DNA from: Bacteroidota bacterium
Lineage (GTDB): Bacteria; Bacteroidota; Bacteroidia; Cytophagales; Cyclobacteriaceae
Direction: 5' to 3'
NCBI GenBank assembly: GCA_023417065.1
Contig: JAEZGH010000049.1
Span: 4,913-68,912 of the forward strand
DNA: 64,000 nucleotides
The notes beneath the pieces were generated by a model. It did not search any database. It was given only the letters and a program-made list of their open reading frames with translations, and was not told the origin of the DNA. This document shows positions 36,577 to 45,029 of the stretch, in pieces. Position numbers and translations under genes: made by a program. Within the stretch, counting starts at the first letter, position 1, and each line of letters starts with the position of its first letter.

Positions 36577-36721
36577 TGCCTACCGAAATCAGCTGCAGCT
36601 CATACTAAACGACTTTCCTCCGATTCAAGTATTCTATTATCGAGATAAACCTATTTATGATTCGCGGGTTCTTCCAATTGTCTTTTCACGTGAGATGAAG
36701 AGGAAGGCCCGGCGGAATTAA
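36577..36721 (+). pseudogene. C-terminal fragment of a paralogue of the 53.7-kb secreted protein
   Basis: The last 40 or so codons before TAA 36719-36721 read LNDFPPIQVFYYRDKPI and FSREMKRKARRN. They correspond to LNEFPPVQVFYYRDKPI and FSNEMKREARRH at the end of the intact gene 53682-54488. Nothing upstream matches the rest of that protein, so this is a remnant fused to the head-on truncated gene on the other strand. Confidence 0.85.
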
Positions 36722-36777
36722 ACGTTTCAGCGGAGCCGGTGTGCCACTACGCGTCACGCAAGCCTGCAAGTCATCGG

Positions 36778-37257
36778 CTAGAGAACAAATCCGAAAACAT
36801 AAAGAATAAGCCCTGTAATGCACGTCAGCGCCATGTCCCACATCCCAATCCTGCCCCAGAACTTATGCGTCTTGCTGAACTTTCCCGGTCTGGGATCCCG
36901 TCCGAATTTCTTTAAGGAAAGAATTATGAGAATGATCCAGATTACTGAAGTTGTTATTGACAGGAATGTGTGAAAGTAAATCATGAAATTCAGGAAGAAG
37001 GTGCCTTCGTATGCAGAGCCCTTCACCATCGCAAAGATTCCGCCGTTTTGCTTCATGTCGTATTCAAAAAGCAGAACTACGAAAAACAATATGATGAACA
37101 TGCCCAGCTGGATATTCTTATGGCGCCGGTAGTTGCGTTCGTGCCTTACCTTTTTGAAAGAATACCACAGTAGGGGAAGTATGATGACCATGGAAACAAC
37201 CACGATGTCCATCAAGACATCACATCTGGCGCCAAAGACACTTGGGGGAAACGGCAT
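36778..37257 (-). CDS. DUF420-family membrane protein
   Basis: A 159-residue inner-membrane protein with four hydrophobic helices (about 15-32, 50-66, 85-112 and 138-157). It has the family-typical pattern of histidines near helix ends (YRRHKNIQLGMFI, NFMIYFHTFLS, FSKTHKFWGRIGMW). DUF420 proteins occur with cytochrome oxidase assembly genes, where a haem-related role has been proposed. No oxidase genes are visible here. Confidence 0.85.
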   Translation of the reverse strand: MPFPPSVFGARCDVLMDIVVVSMVIILPLLWYSFKKVRHERNYRRHKNIQLGMFIILFFVVLLFEYDMKQNGGIFAMVKGSAYEGTFFLNFMIYFHTFLSITTSVIWIILIILSLKKFGRDPRPGKFSKTHKFWGRIGMWDMALTCITGLILYVFGFVL

Positions 37258-37418
37258 ATATTCAGTTTATTTTGAGACGAACGTTTAATGGCCGGAGCCC
37301 CACAGACCGGGGCCGACTTTAACGTTGTATCGCGCCAAATTTACCGTCTTTTAAGTAATCGGCAATAGAGAAGATATTACGGTGTTAACGCTTCATGGAG
37401 GGGTGTCGCGCACGTGCC

Positions 37419-37799
37419 TTATACCAGGGCGATACATTCGACAGATACCAGTATGCCGGCAGGGAAGGGCATTACTTGCGGTGTGGTTCTGGCGGGGGGA
37501 TCGTTTGGAAAGAACTCTGCGTAGACTTTATTGATTACCGCGAAGTCATTTCCAGTCACCATAAAAATGGTTGTCTTAACAACTTTAGACATATCAGATC
37601 CGGCGTCTTCGAGGATTGCCTTGATGTTAGTGAAGCTCTGGCGTACCTGTTCTTCAAAGTCAGTGCTCACGACTTTTCCGGTTTCCGCGAATCCCGGCGT
37701 ACCCGAGACGAATATAAGGTTATCGGCAATGACTGCCTGTGGGAAAGCGTTGCTCATTCGCGGAGCTTTTGAACTGTTGAAACTGCGTCTTGTGCTCAT
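37419..37799 (-). CDS. RidA-family deaminase
   Basis: A 126-residue protein of the RidA/YjgF family, which hydrolyses reactive enamine/imine intermediates from PLP enzymes. Conserved parts are NLIFVSGTPGF, the long helix FEEQVRQSFTNIKAILEDAG, VVKTTIFM, and the active-site arginine in PPARTTPQV followed by VSVECIALV. The arginine in the family position suggests imine-deaminase activity, although not all relatives have it. It acts as a cytoplasmic trimer by family knowledge. It is monocistronic. Confidence 0.9.
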   Translation of the reverse strand: MSTRRSFNSSKAPRMSNAFPQAVIADNLIFVSGTPGFAETGKVVSTDFEEQVRQSFTNIKAILEDAGSDMSKVVKTTIFMVTGNDFAVINKVYAEFFPNDPPARTTPQVMPFPAGILVSVECIALV

Positions 37800-38220
37800 G
37801 AGGGTGGTGGTTATGGTGAGAAGTTTTGTGGATGGTGCTAACTGCTTAACTGTGGATAGGATGGCCGGAAACGCGCAGCCCGTTACTGTCCGGCTGCGAA
37901 GACTAAGTTAAAGAAACGAGTTGAATAAGTGCACTATATTGCTCGGATAATTGCCAGTAAGATCGGCCCTGAAGCAGCTTGTTACGGCGGGGATTAGTTG
38001 CAGTGAAGGGGGGTAGCGAGATGGCGGAGAAATGTCCTACGAGCACGCCGTCGTCACGAAAGCCGACTTAACAAGTACATGCTGTTCAAATAAATTCGTT
38101 GTGTATATTTACTGAGAATCTCTGACCCCGCGTTGTCTGCATTAAGTATAAGATCAAGTAATATCATGAAGTTTTGCCCTTTGAAACTACCTACCCGGAA
38201 CCTTGATGTGAACCTCAGCC
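37800..38220. other. Intergenic stretch, no gene seen
   Basis: About 420 nt between divergent genes. No convincing frame, RNA gene or repeat is seen; it probably contains the promoters of the RidA-like and Crp/Fnr-like genes. Confidence 0.4.
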
Positions 38221-38799
38221 ATGCACGACATACTTTTTGACTTCCTCTCCAAATACGTGTCACTGACCGATGACGAAAAGAACGCCGTTATTTCCTGTGA
38301 TATATTCCGGTCGTTTAACAAAGGCACCGTCTTACTCAAAGAGGGACAAAAATCAAATGATACCTACTTTGTTCTGCAAGGTTGTCTCCGCACCTACTAC
38401 ATCATAGACGGAGACGAAAAGACTACCGGCTTCTTCACCGAAATGGATGTGTTGGCTCCGCCTTGCGCAGCGAGTGGAACGACATCAGAGCTCTTTGTCA
38501 GTTGTGTTGAAGATTCCATTCTCACGGTTTCGAACCCGGATATGGAAGCAGAAGTAAACACCAGATTCCCGAAGTTTGAGACCCTGTGCCGGAAGCTGTC
38601 GGAAGAATTGCTGGCGAAAGAACGCATGGACTTTGATGAGTTTAAGACATCCTCCCCGGAACAGCGATACCTGAACCTGCTGCAAAAACGACCTGACCTC
38701 ATTCAGCGCGTTCCCCAATACCAGCTAGCGAGCTATCTCGGTATCAAACCCCAGTCATTAAGCCGGCTTCGAACCCGAATCCTGAAAAAAGAGAGCTGA
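38221..38799 (+). CDS. Crp/Fnr-family transcriptional regulator
   Basis: A 192-residue regulator. The cyclic-nucleotide-binding-like domain (about 20-120) has GTVLLKEGQKSNDTYFVLQG and a strand pattern typical of the family, but not the full cAMP-binding signature. The C-terminal HTH (RVPQYQLASYLGIKPQSLSR) recognises DNA. It lacks an N-terminal Cys cluster, so it is not a true Fnr. Three genes for membrane or envelope proteins follow on the same strand and may be under its control; that is inference from position. Confidence 0.9.
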   Translation: MHDILFDFLSKYVSLTDDEKNAVISCDIFRSFNKGTVLLKEGQKSNDTYFVLQGCLRTYYIIDGDEKTTGFFTEMDVLAPPCAASGTTSELFVSCVEDSILTVSNPDMEAEVNTRFPKFETLCRKLSEELLAKERMDFDEFKTSSPEQRYLNLLQKRPDLIQRVPQYQLASYLGIKPQSLSRLRTRILKKES

Positions 38800-38879
38800 C
38801 CTGAATTTCTTCACTTAAGTGAACGAGAGATAGGCCTGCACCTGTTTTCTTTTGCTGTATCATTTAAATCGATGTAGAC

Positions 38880-39503
38880 ATGCAGAAGAAATTGGTATTT
38901 ATGGCGTTAGCCATTCTCTGGACAGGCTGCTTACAAACACAGGGTCAGGTAGAGGTGCACGAGCGTCAGTCAAAAAAGTGGTTCGTAGGAAGCAGCCTCT
39001 TACTGTTGGGAAACCTGATACCTGATGACGCCAATCCACCTGAGTATATTCAATTAAATGTGGGATACCGGTTAACATCCCGCGATGTTGTGCAGTTCAG
39101 ATTCAAACGGTCCATCTATGCATGGCCATTGGGCATCCCCTTCGGACCATCATTCGACGCTCCCGGACTGAACTATCCGGGACACGCACGCATACTTGCG
39201 CCACAAGTCGGGTACCAGCGGTTTTGGTGGAACGGACTTCATACGTCTGTTTATGTATTGAATGCGTTTGAAAAATACATGGACGAAGACCGGAAGAAAA
39301 TCGGAAACGGGTTTACGCTCTACACCGACTTCTACCTGGGGTACCAGTTTAAGTTTTTCAAAAATCGCTTCTTTTTCGAGCCCGCTGTCGGTGTAAGTTA
39401 CTGGCCGCTGAGGACGGGCGTTCCGGATGCTTTCAAAGCTGCAGAACACAAATGGCCGAATCATTTTATCCAACCCGGACTTGACTTTGGTTTTATTTTC
39501 TGA
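38880..39503 (+). CDS. Exported beta-barrel-like protein
   Basis: A 207-residue protein with a signal peptide (MALAILWTGCLQTQGQ) and strands rich in aromatic residues ending in F (FIQPGLDFGFIF). That fits a small outer-membrane beta-barrel. The family is not recognised. It lies just downstream of the Crp/Fnr-like gene, and the following gene starts 28 nt after its stop. Confidence 0.7.
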   Translation: MQKKLVFMALAILWTGCLQTQGQVEVHERQSKKWFVGSSLLLLGNLIPDDANPPEYIQLNVGYRLTSRDVVQFRFKRSIYAWPLGIPFGPSFDAPGLNYPGHARILAPQVGYQRFWWNGLHTSVYVLNAFEKYMDEDRKKIGNGFTLYTDFYLGYQFKFFKNRFFFEPAVGVSYWPLRTGVPDAFKAAEHKWPNHFIQPGLDFGFIF

Positions 39504-39531
39504 CGATTCATTGTCAAAGACACAACCGGTA

Positions 39532-39960
39532 ATGAAAACACGAGATGCTTCACCAGACGTCAGGGTCAGCGTGACCTTGAAACTCGCTTCACTCTGGTCG
39601 AGTTTAATGTTCATCATCATCTACCTTGATTATTTTCACTTATATATGCCGGAATCACTGAAAGATATGATGGCCGGAAAAGTATTCGTGTTTGATATTA
39701 CACAAGGATTTCTGCTGGCAGCGTTCGCCATGGTGTCTGCTCCGGCATTGATGATTTACCTTTCGGTGGCACTGCCCATGAAAGTAAATCGCTGGACGAA
39801 TATCATTATTGCCTCCGTTAATATTCCTCTGATATTGTTTAACCTCGCAGGCGAAGCCTGGATACACATGGTGGTGGGTGCGGGCATACAAGTTATTCTG
39901 CTTGGACTTATTATCTTTCACGCATGGAGATGGCCGCGCCCGGAATCATACGATACATAG
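39532..39960 (+). CDS. DUF6326-family membrane protein
   Basis: A 142-residue polytopic protein with four hydrophobic helices. The start at 39532 (MKTRDASPDVRVSVTLKLAS) fits the DUF6326 family, whose members begin with a similar charged stretch and carry ALPMKVNRWTNII and a closing HAWRWPR. The function is unknown. It may be co-transcribed with the preceding barrel-like gene and the next membrane gene (28-nt gaps on both sides). Confidence 0.75.
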   Translation: MKTRDASPDVRVSVTLKLASLWSSLMFIIIYLDYFHLYMPESLKDMMAGKVFVFDITQGFLLAAFAMVSAPALMIYLSVALPMKVNRWTNIIIASVNIPLILFNLAGEAWIHMVVGAGIQVILLGLIIFHAWRWPRPESYDT

Positions 39961-39988
39961 CATTAACGTTCGAGACGGATATTGATCA

Positions 39989-40606
39989 ATGAACCTAAGG
40001 AGGATACATTTCATTACGGGGCTGACGATATCGCTATTCGTCGGGATACATTTATTCAATCATGCTTACAGTATTTTGGGTGCAGACCGTCACATTGAAC
40101 TCATGACAAGCCTGCGTCTTGTCTACCGAAACGCTATCGCAGAAACCATCCTGATCCTTGCCGTTTTGGTTCAAATGATTTCAGGACTCACGCTTTTTAT
40201 CCGGCGCCGAAGGCAAGCCGTCACCAACTTTGACAAACTGCAACTCTGGACAGGTCTTTACCTGGCAGTCTTCCTTACCATTCATTTAGGTGCCGTTTTG
40301 GTTGGCAGGCTTGTGCTAAACCTCGACACAAACTTCTACTTCGGTGTCGCCGGACTGAACAGCTTTCCCACGAACTTGTTTTTCATTCCCTACTACGCCT
40401 TCGCAATCATTTCCTTTTTCGGACATATTGCAGCAATTCACAGTAGAAAAATGAAACGCGCTGTTCTTGGACTAACGCCATCCGTGCAGTCAGTAATCAT
40501 CCTGGCTCTGGGTACTTGCCTGACAATTGTGATATTCTACGGTTTGACGAACCATTTTCATGGAGTGGAGATTCCGGAGGAGTATGAGGTGTTGGTTGGG
40601 AAGTAG
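39989..40606 (+). CDS. Five- or six-helix membrane protein
   Basis: A 205-residue inner-membrane protein. Histidines are spaced along the helices (FITGLTISLFVGIHLFNHAY, TIHLGAVLV, FFGHIAAIH) in a way reminiscent of cytochrome b-type or succinate-dehydrogenase anchor subunits. The arrangement does not match a named family well enough to assign haem binding. It is the last gene of a possible four-gene unit started by the Crp/Fnr-like regulator. Confidence 0.6.
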   Translation: MNLRRIHFITGLTISLFVGIHLFNHAYSILGADRHIELMTSLRLVYRNAIAETILILAVLVQMISGLTLFIRRRRQAVTNFDKLQLWTGLYLAVFLTIHLGAVLVGRLVLNLDTNFYFGVAGLNSFPTNLFFIPYYAFAIISFFGHIAAIHSRKMKRAVLGLTPSVQSVIILALGTCLTIVIFYGLTNHFHGVEIPEEYEVLVGK

Positions 40607-40750
40607 ATGAGTTGTCAAAGCTCAAACGGAAGCCGTAAAGATTAGAACGAGCCCCTGAATTGAGTAGGCCTTATGCTGCAGAATTCATCGTAGGCGCCAT
40701 TGGCGATGAATAGTTTGGGCTTTGCTTTCAGATTGAGTTGCCTAATCAAA

Positions 40751-40777
40751 CGTTATATCGTAATATTGCGTTATAAG
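40751..40777. promoter_or_regulatory. ArsR-type operator upstream of arsR
   Basis: A dyad-like site, TATATCGTAATATTGCGTTA, centred on AATATT just before the arsR start (40782). The core CGTAATATTGC recurs exactly upstream of the second gene of the operon, which supports it as the ArsR binding site for autorepression. Confidence 0.7.
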
Positions 40778-40781
40778 AAAT

Positions 40782-41111
40782 ATGGGCATAACCAAGTCTG
40801 AATTATTCAAAAAGCGACAAAACCGCATTGCCAACCTCGCCAAGGCTTTTGACCATCCGGCAAGGGTGGCAATAATTGAATATCTCTTGAGCAATCAAAC
40901 GTGTATTTGTAATGACCTGGTAAATGAATTGCCGCTGTCACAATCCACGATCACGCAACATTTGAAGGAGCTAAAACAGGTCGGAATTATTAAAGGCGAA
41001 ATCGAGGGGCCGAAAGTGAATTATTGCATTGACGAAAAGGTCTGGGAAGAAGCCAGGGACATGTTTATAAACATGTTCGCGAAGTTTGTCCCTAAGAACG
41101 ATTGCTGCTAG
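40782..41111 (+). CDS. arsR: ArsR/SmtB-family arsenic repressor
   Basis: A 109-residue winged-helix repressor. The recognition helices are in CICNDLVNELPLSQSTITQHLKEL, with a Cys pair (CIC) just before the DNA-binding helix and a terminal CC pair, either of which could form an As(III) site. It should repress the operon until arsenite binds. The next genes encode an efflux pump and an ArsO-type monooxygenase, confirming the arsenic context. Matching operator cores flank the gene. Confidence 0.92.
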   Translation: MGITKSELFKKRQNRIANLAKAFDHPARVAIIEYLLSNQTCICNDLVNELPLSQSTITQHLKELKQVGIIKGEIEGPKVNYCIDEKVWEEARDMFINMFAKFVPKNDCC

Positions 41112-41125
41112 ATTTTTTTTTATTA

Positions 41126-41149
41126 TATGTAACGTAATATTGCAATATC
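41126..41149. promoter_or_regulatory. Second ArsR-type operator
   Basis: AACGTAATATTGCAATATC, with the perfect palindrome ATATTGCAATAT, lies between arsR and the metallophosphoesterase gene. It shares the 11-base core CGTAATATTGC with the site in front of arsR. It suggests the downstream genes also have their own repressible promoter. Confidence 0.65.
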
Positions 41150-41162
41150 CCAATTTGATACT

Positions 41163-41927
41163 ATGAAATTTGCACTGTTTAGCGACATCCATGCTAACCT
41201 ACCTGCCCTGGAAGCTTGCTTCAAAAGCATAGAACAACAAAGACCTGATTTTGTCTATTGCCTGGGTGATCTCGTCGGCTACAACATCTGGCCCAATGAG
41301 GTTATCAACGAAATCAGAAAAAGGAGTATTCCCACGATTGCCGGAAACTACGATCAAGGCGTCGGCATCGCCGGAGATGACTGCGGGTGTGCGTATAAAA
41401 CTGATCATGATAAATCCAATGGAGAGCAATCAATCGCTTACACTAATAGCGTTGTAAAACCCGATGAAAGGAAATATCTGCGAAATCTCCCCTCCCATAT
41501 AAGGTTAGAATACAATCTCGCCGGCGAAAAATTCAATCTGCTTATGGTTCATGGTAGTCCCCGGAAAATAAATGAATACCTGTTCGTTGACCGTGAGGAG
41601 AAAAGCTTCCTGCGAATCCTGGAACAGGCCGATGCCCACATCATGTTCTTCGGACATACTCATAAGCCGTATCACCGGATCTTCAAAGACGATTCAAACA
41701 AGTACAGGCATGCGATCAACATCGGGTCGGTAGGGAAACCTAAAGATGGAGACCCCAGAGGATGCTATGTGTTGCTGACGTTAGACGAGTCATTTTCGTT
41801 AACCAACCCGGAATCACTGAAGGTTGCGTTTATACGGTTTGAATACGATACCGAAAAAGCTGCGAAAGCCGTTGAGGATAGCCCGCTGCCGAATGATTTT
41901 GCTGACATGCTGCGAAAGGGATATTGA
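41163..41927 (+). CDS. Metallophosphoesterase inside the ars operon
   Basis: A 254-residue calcineurin-like phosphoesterase. The metal-binding motifs are FSDIHANLPAL, LGDLVGYNIWP, AGNYDQG, MVHGSPR and FGHTHKP. This is the YfcE-like single-domain type, able in principle to hydrolyse phosphodiesters or monoesters. It sits between arsR and acr3 behind its own ArsR-type site, so arsenite probably induces it. What it hydrolyses in arsenic resistance is unknown; arsenate-damaged or arsenylated esters are a speculation only. Confidence 0.9.
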   Translation: MKFALFSDIHANLPALEACFKSIEQQRPDFVYCLGDLVGYNIWPNEVINEIRKRSIPTIAGNYDQGVGIAGDDCGCAYKTDHDKSNGEQSIAYTNSVVKPDERKYLRNLPSHIRLEYNLAGEKFNLLMVHGSPRKINEYLFVDREEKSFLRILEQADAHIMFFGHTHKPYHRIFKDDSNKYRHAINIGSVGKPKDGDPRGCYVLLTLDESFSLTNPESLKVAFIRFEYDTEKAAKAVEDSPLPNDFADMLRKGY

Positions 41928-41955
41928 AAATATTTAGAAAAAGAAAGAACAGTAT

Positions 41956-43017
41956 ATGGAGAAAAGTAAATTAAGTTTTTTAAACCGCTACCTTACGCTT
42001 TGGATATTTCTGGCAATGGTTCTTGGCGTCACGTTAGGAAATGTGGTGCCTGGAATCGAAGGCTTTCTTAACAGATTCAATGTGGGGACCACAAATATTC
42101 CCATTGCCATCGGCCTTATCATTATGATGTTTCCGCCATTGGCGAAGGTGCGGTATGAACACCTTGGCAAGGTTTTCAAAAATATCAAAGTCATTTCCCT
42201 TTCGCTGCTTTTGAACTGGATCATCGGTCCAATCCTGATGTTCTTTCTAGCGTTGATCTTCTTACATGATAGGCCCGAATACATGGTTGGACTAATTCTC
42301 ATCGGCATAGCCAGGTGTATCGCTATGGTTCTGGTCTGGAACGACCTTGCCAAAGGTGATAAGGAGTATGCCGCAGGTTTGGTCGCCCTCAATAGTATCT
42401 TTCAGGTATTGTTTTACAGTGTATTTGCATGGCTATTCATTACCGTATTACCGCCCTATTTCGGAATCGAAGGGTCTGTGGTCGATGTCAGCATGGGTGA
42501 TGTAGCGGAAAGCGTCTTTCTATATCTCGGAGTACCATTTATTGCTGGTTTTCTAACCCGCCATTTCTTCAAGAAAGCTAAGGGAGAATCCTGGTATGTT
42601 AAAAATGTAATTCCGAAGATCAGCCCCATAACATTAATTGCGCTCTTGTTCACCATTGTGATCATGTTCAGCTTTAAGGGTAAAATGATCCTCGACATTC
42701 CGTTGGATGTGGTGAGGATTGCCATTCCCCTTGTGATTTACTTCGTAGTTATTTTCATACTGAGTTTTCTTTTATCAAAGAAGCTTGGTGCCAACTATGA
42801 GGAAAACACGTCGGTTTCATTCACGGCAACCGGAAATAACTTTGAGTTAGCAATTGCAGTGGCCATAGGTGTGTTTGGAATCAACTCTGGTCAGGCATTC
42901 GCTGGTGTTGTAGGACCGCTGATTGAGGTCCCTGCCCTCATCCTGCTTGTAAACCTTGCATTCTGGTTTAAAAAGAAATTGTACACTTCAAAAGAAAAAG
43001 TGCTTGAAAACGTATGA
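41956..43017 (+). CDS. acr3: Acr3-type arsenite efflux permease
   Basis: A 353-residue transporter with ten predicted helices and family motifs of Acr3. Examples are LGNVVPGIEGFLNRF near the N-terminus, MMFPPLAKVRYE, GIARCIAMVLVWNDLAKGD with the essential Cys in helix IV, and SVSFTATGNNFELAIAVAIG. It exports As(III) across the inner membrane by proton exchange. The 3' end overlaps the TTG start of the flavoprotein gene by 14 nt. Confidence 0.95.
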   Translation: MEKSKLSFLNRYLTLWIFLAMVLGVTLGNVVPGIEGFLNRFNVGTTNIPIAIGLIIMMFPPLAKVRYEHLGKVFKNIKVISLSLLLNWIIGPILMFFLALIFLHDRPEYMVGLILIGIARCIAMVLVWNDLAKGDKEYAAGLVALNSIFQVLFYSVFAWLFITVLPPYFGIEGSVVDVSMGDVAESVFLYLGVPFIAGFLTRHFFKKAKGESWYVKNVIPKISPITLIALLFTIVIMFSFKGKMILDIPLDVVRIAIPLVIYFVVIFILSFLLSKKLGANYEENTSVSFTATGNNFELAIAVAIGVFGINSGQAFAGVVGPLIEVPALILLVNLAFWFKKKLYTSKEKVLENV

Positions 43018-44068
43018 TGTCATAGTGATCGGTGGCGGGCAAAGTGGACTGGCCGTAGGATATTACCTCAGAAGAACGGGCCTGTCATATGTTATCCTTG
43101 ACAACAATCAGGAAGGTGGCGGTGCATGGATTCACACCTGGAAATCATTGCGTCTCTTCTCACCCGCCCAATCGAGTTCCCTGCCAGGGATGATCATGCC
43201 TGGAGGAAGCGACTATTATCCAACCAGAGATGAAGCCATCGACTACCTAAGAAGCTATGAACGCAAATACAATTTGCCAGTTAAAAGAAGTGAGCAAGTG
43301 ATTTCTGTGCGCAAGGATGGCGATGAATTTCAGGTAGAGACTTCGAAAAACACTTACAAGTCAAAAGTCCTTGTCAGTGCTACTGGTACTTTCGGAAAGC
43401 CATACATACCGGATATTAAAGGCATCGATAGCTTTAATGGTCTCACGATTCATTCAAGTCAATACGACACTCCCGATCAATTCAAAGGAAAGAGAGTCGG
43501 TATCGTGGGAGAAGGTAACTCGGGAGCTCAGATATTAGCCGAAGTGTCGAAAGTTGCAGATACTCTCTGGATCACCATGAAAGAACCTCGTTTCCTGCCG
43601 GATCATGTTGACGGGAGATATTTGTTCGATGCAGCAACACAAATGTACGAGGCTGAAAAAGCCGGAAAAGAATACAAACCACCCTCACTGGGCGACATCG
43701 TAATGGTTGAGCCGGTCAAGGATGCCAGGGAAAGAAACGTATTGCGCGCTGTCAGACCGTTCGATCACTTTACCCAGGACTCCCTCGCCTGGACAGATGG
43801 ACGCAAGGAAAAAGTGGATGCGGTGATCTTTTGCACCGGGTTTAAACCTGCCCTTCAACATCTGGCTGAATTGGGGGTCGTGAATCCTGATGGAAAGGCG
43901 GATACTATTGGAACCAAGGCAAAAGACATTGATGGCCTTTGGCTGGTCGGATACGGAAACTGGACAGGCTTTGCATCCGCAACACTCATCGGTGTTGGGA
44001 GAAGTGCCAGGAGGACGGTTGAAGAAATTCAGACGTACGTTTCACAGCTTGTTCAGGAGTCAAAATGA
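43004..44068 (+). CDS. arsO: ArsO-like FAD/NAD(P)H monooxygenase
   Basis: A 354-residue flavoprotein. A TTG start at 43004 is preferred because it begins KTYDVIVIGGGQSGLAVGYY, the dinucleotide-binding fold; the frame further upstream overlaps acr3 and is antisense to nothing useful. A second GxGxxG is in VGIVGEGNSGAQI, and the FMO-type CTGF motif (VIFCTGFKPA) is near residue 280. Proteins of this kind are found as ArsO in Bacteroidota arsenic operons. Their reaction is unproven. It is translationally coupled to acr3. Confidence 0.88.
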   Translation: MKTYDVIVIGGGQSGLAVGYYLRRTGLSYVILDNNQEGGGAWIHTWKSLRLFSPAQSSSLPGMIMPGGSDYYPTRDEAIDYLRSYERKYNLPVKRSEQVISVRKDGDEFQVETSKNTYKSKVLVSATGTFGKPYIPDIKGIDSFNGLTIHSSQYDTPDQFKGKRVGIVGEGNSGAQILAEVSKVADTLWITMKEPRFLPDHVDGRYLFDAATQMYEAEKAGKEYKPPSLGDIVMVEPVKDARERNVLRAVRPFDHFTQDSLAWTDGRKEKVDAVIFCTGFKPALQHLAELGVVNPDGKADTIGTKAKDIDGLWLVGYGNWTGFASATLIGVGRSARRTVEEIQTYVSQLVQESK

Positions 44069-44084
44069 CGACTGCAGCACAGCA

Positions 44085-44279
44085 CTATTTGTCACAGCAG
44101 GGAGAACCATCTCCAGGCTGCGCACAACATTGACCAGTGTTATCTGGCACCGAAGGATATGGTGAACAACAAAGCGATGCGTCGTTACCCGGGAAGCAGC
44201 AAGTTGAAAAAGGTTGGCTAATTACTTTTTCAGAAGACGCTTTGCTTGTTTTTGCCGGAAGGTCAATATTTTTTGTTTC
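44085..44279 (-). CDS. Small protein with four Cys-Cys pairs
   Basis: A 64-residue reading frame convergent with arsO (16-nt gap). The first 25 residues are polar (METKNIDLPAKTSKASSEK). The rest has four vicinal cysteine pairs spaced 8, 12 and 8 residues apart: CCFPGNDASLCC, then CCAQPGDGSPCCDK after a 12-residue linker. Eight cysteines in 37 residues suggest a metallothionein-like metal or As(III) binder, which suits the ars neighbourhood. I do not recognise the family. Regular codon use supports a real gene, but no promoter was identified with confidence. Confidence 0.6.
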   Translation of the reverse strand, partial: ETKNIDLPAKTSKASSEKVISQPFSTCCFPGNDASLCCSPYPSVPDNTGQCCAQPGDGSPCCDK

Positions 44280-44312
44280 CATTTCATTAATGTTTTTCCA
44301 TTCTAAAGACGA

Positions 44313-44456
44313 ATGAAGGAAGAATTGATGCAAAACAGGCCTCCGTTTATTTTACTCGATACTTTGCGATACCGCCCAGGCGACAACAATTTCGGAATAC
44401 GTCAACTGGGAGTTTTTGAAATCGTTAACAAAGGAAATTACGTGTTGTTAAAATGA
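44313..44456 (+). CDS. Short ORF coupled to the arsN remnant
   Basis: 47 codons (MKEELMQNRPPFILLD ... KGNYVLLK) whose TGA overlaps the ATG of the arsN fragment. The four-base overlap hints at a real gene or gene end. No family is recognised. It may be the tail of a lost arsenic gene. Confidence 0.35.
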   Translation: MKEELMQNRPPFILLDTLRYRPGDNNFGIRQLGVFEIVNKGNYVLLK

Positions 44457-44572
44457 TCGCCATTCTGCCTTTTGAAGAGAAACACTGGGAGCCGGTAAGA
44501 GACATTTATGCGGAAGGGTTAAAGACCAGGAATGCAACCTTTGAAACAGAAGTACCAATGAATGCATACTAG
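44453..44572 (+). pseudogene. arsN: 5' fragment of an ArsN-like GNAT acetyltransferase
   Basis: 39 codons starting MIAILPFEEKHWEPVRDIYA and continuing with TRNATFETEVP, which is the characteristic beginning of phosphinothricin-acetyltransferase-like ArsN proteins. The remaining 120 or so residues are missing. At ATGCATAC the sequence switches to a graspetide maturase. ArsN is frequent in ars operons, so this is the broken end of the resistance cluster. Confidence 0.75.
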
Positions 44573-45029
44573 AATAAGTCAGGTCATTTTCACACAGTCT
44601 CCAAAGACTACCCGTGAAAGTGTATTAGGCGTTGAATGCCTATATACTGCGAAAGAGCTGGATCTAAATAGCTGCGGTCGTACCTGTTCAAAAACGTTCT
44701 TAGTGAATATTCCCCACTTCACAGAAGCGTTGGAGTATAATTCGTGTTTGAACAGAAAGGTTGCAATTGATTCTCAAGGACATATAAAGAACTGTCCATC
44801 TCAATCTAGGAGTTTTGGTAACGTTAACCAAGTTAACCTTCGTGATGCGATTATTGATGAGGAATTCGTCAGTTTATGGCGAATTAAAAAGGATGATATA
44901 ACCGTTTGTAGGGATTGCGAGCACCGGTATATCTGCACCGATTGTCGTATATTTACTCAGAATGACAACGACCAGTTTTCCAAACCGTCCAAATGCACGT
45001 ATGATCCTTATAGTGCTATTTGGCATTAG
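44562..45029 (+). pseudogene. C-terminal half of a grasp-with-spasm maturase (GwsS-like)
   Basis: 155 codons with the SPASM pattern of the graspetide-associated maturase. It shows NSCLNRKVAIDSQGHIKNCP, then SFGNVNQVNLRDAI, then VCRDCEHRYICTDCRIF, and ends in KCTYDPYSAIWH. The radical-SAM-like N-terminal part is missing, replaced by the arsN remnant. No ATP-grasp ligase (GwsG) or precursor gene remains in the window, so the pathway is dead here. The gene end is intact and overlaps the next gene. Confidence 0.82.

Noticed and set aside
42956..43003. Longer N-terminus for the ArsO-like protein
   Set aside because: The extra codons lie inside acr3 and break the FAD-fold start; the TTG at 43004 fits the family.
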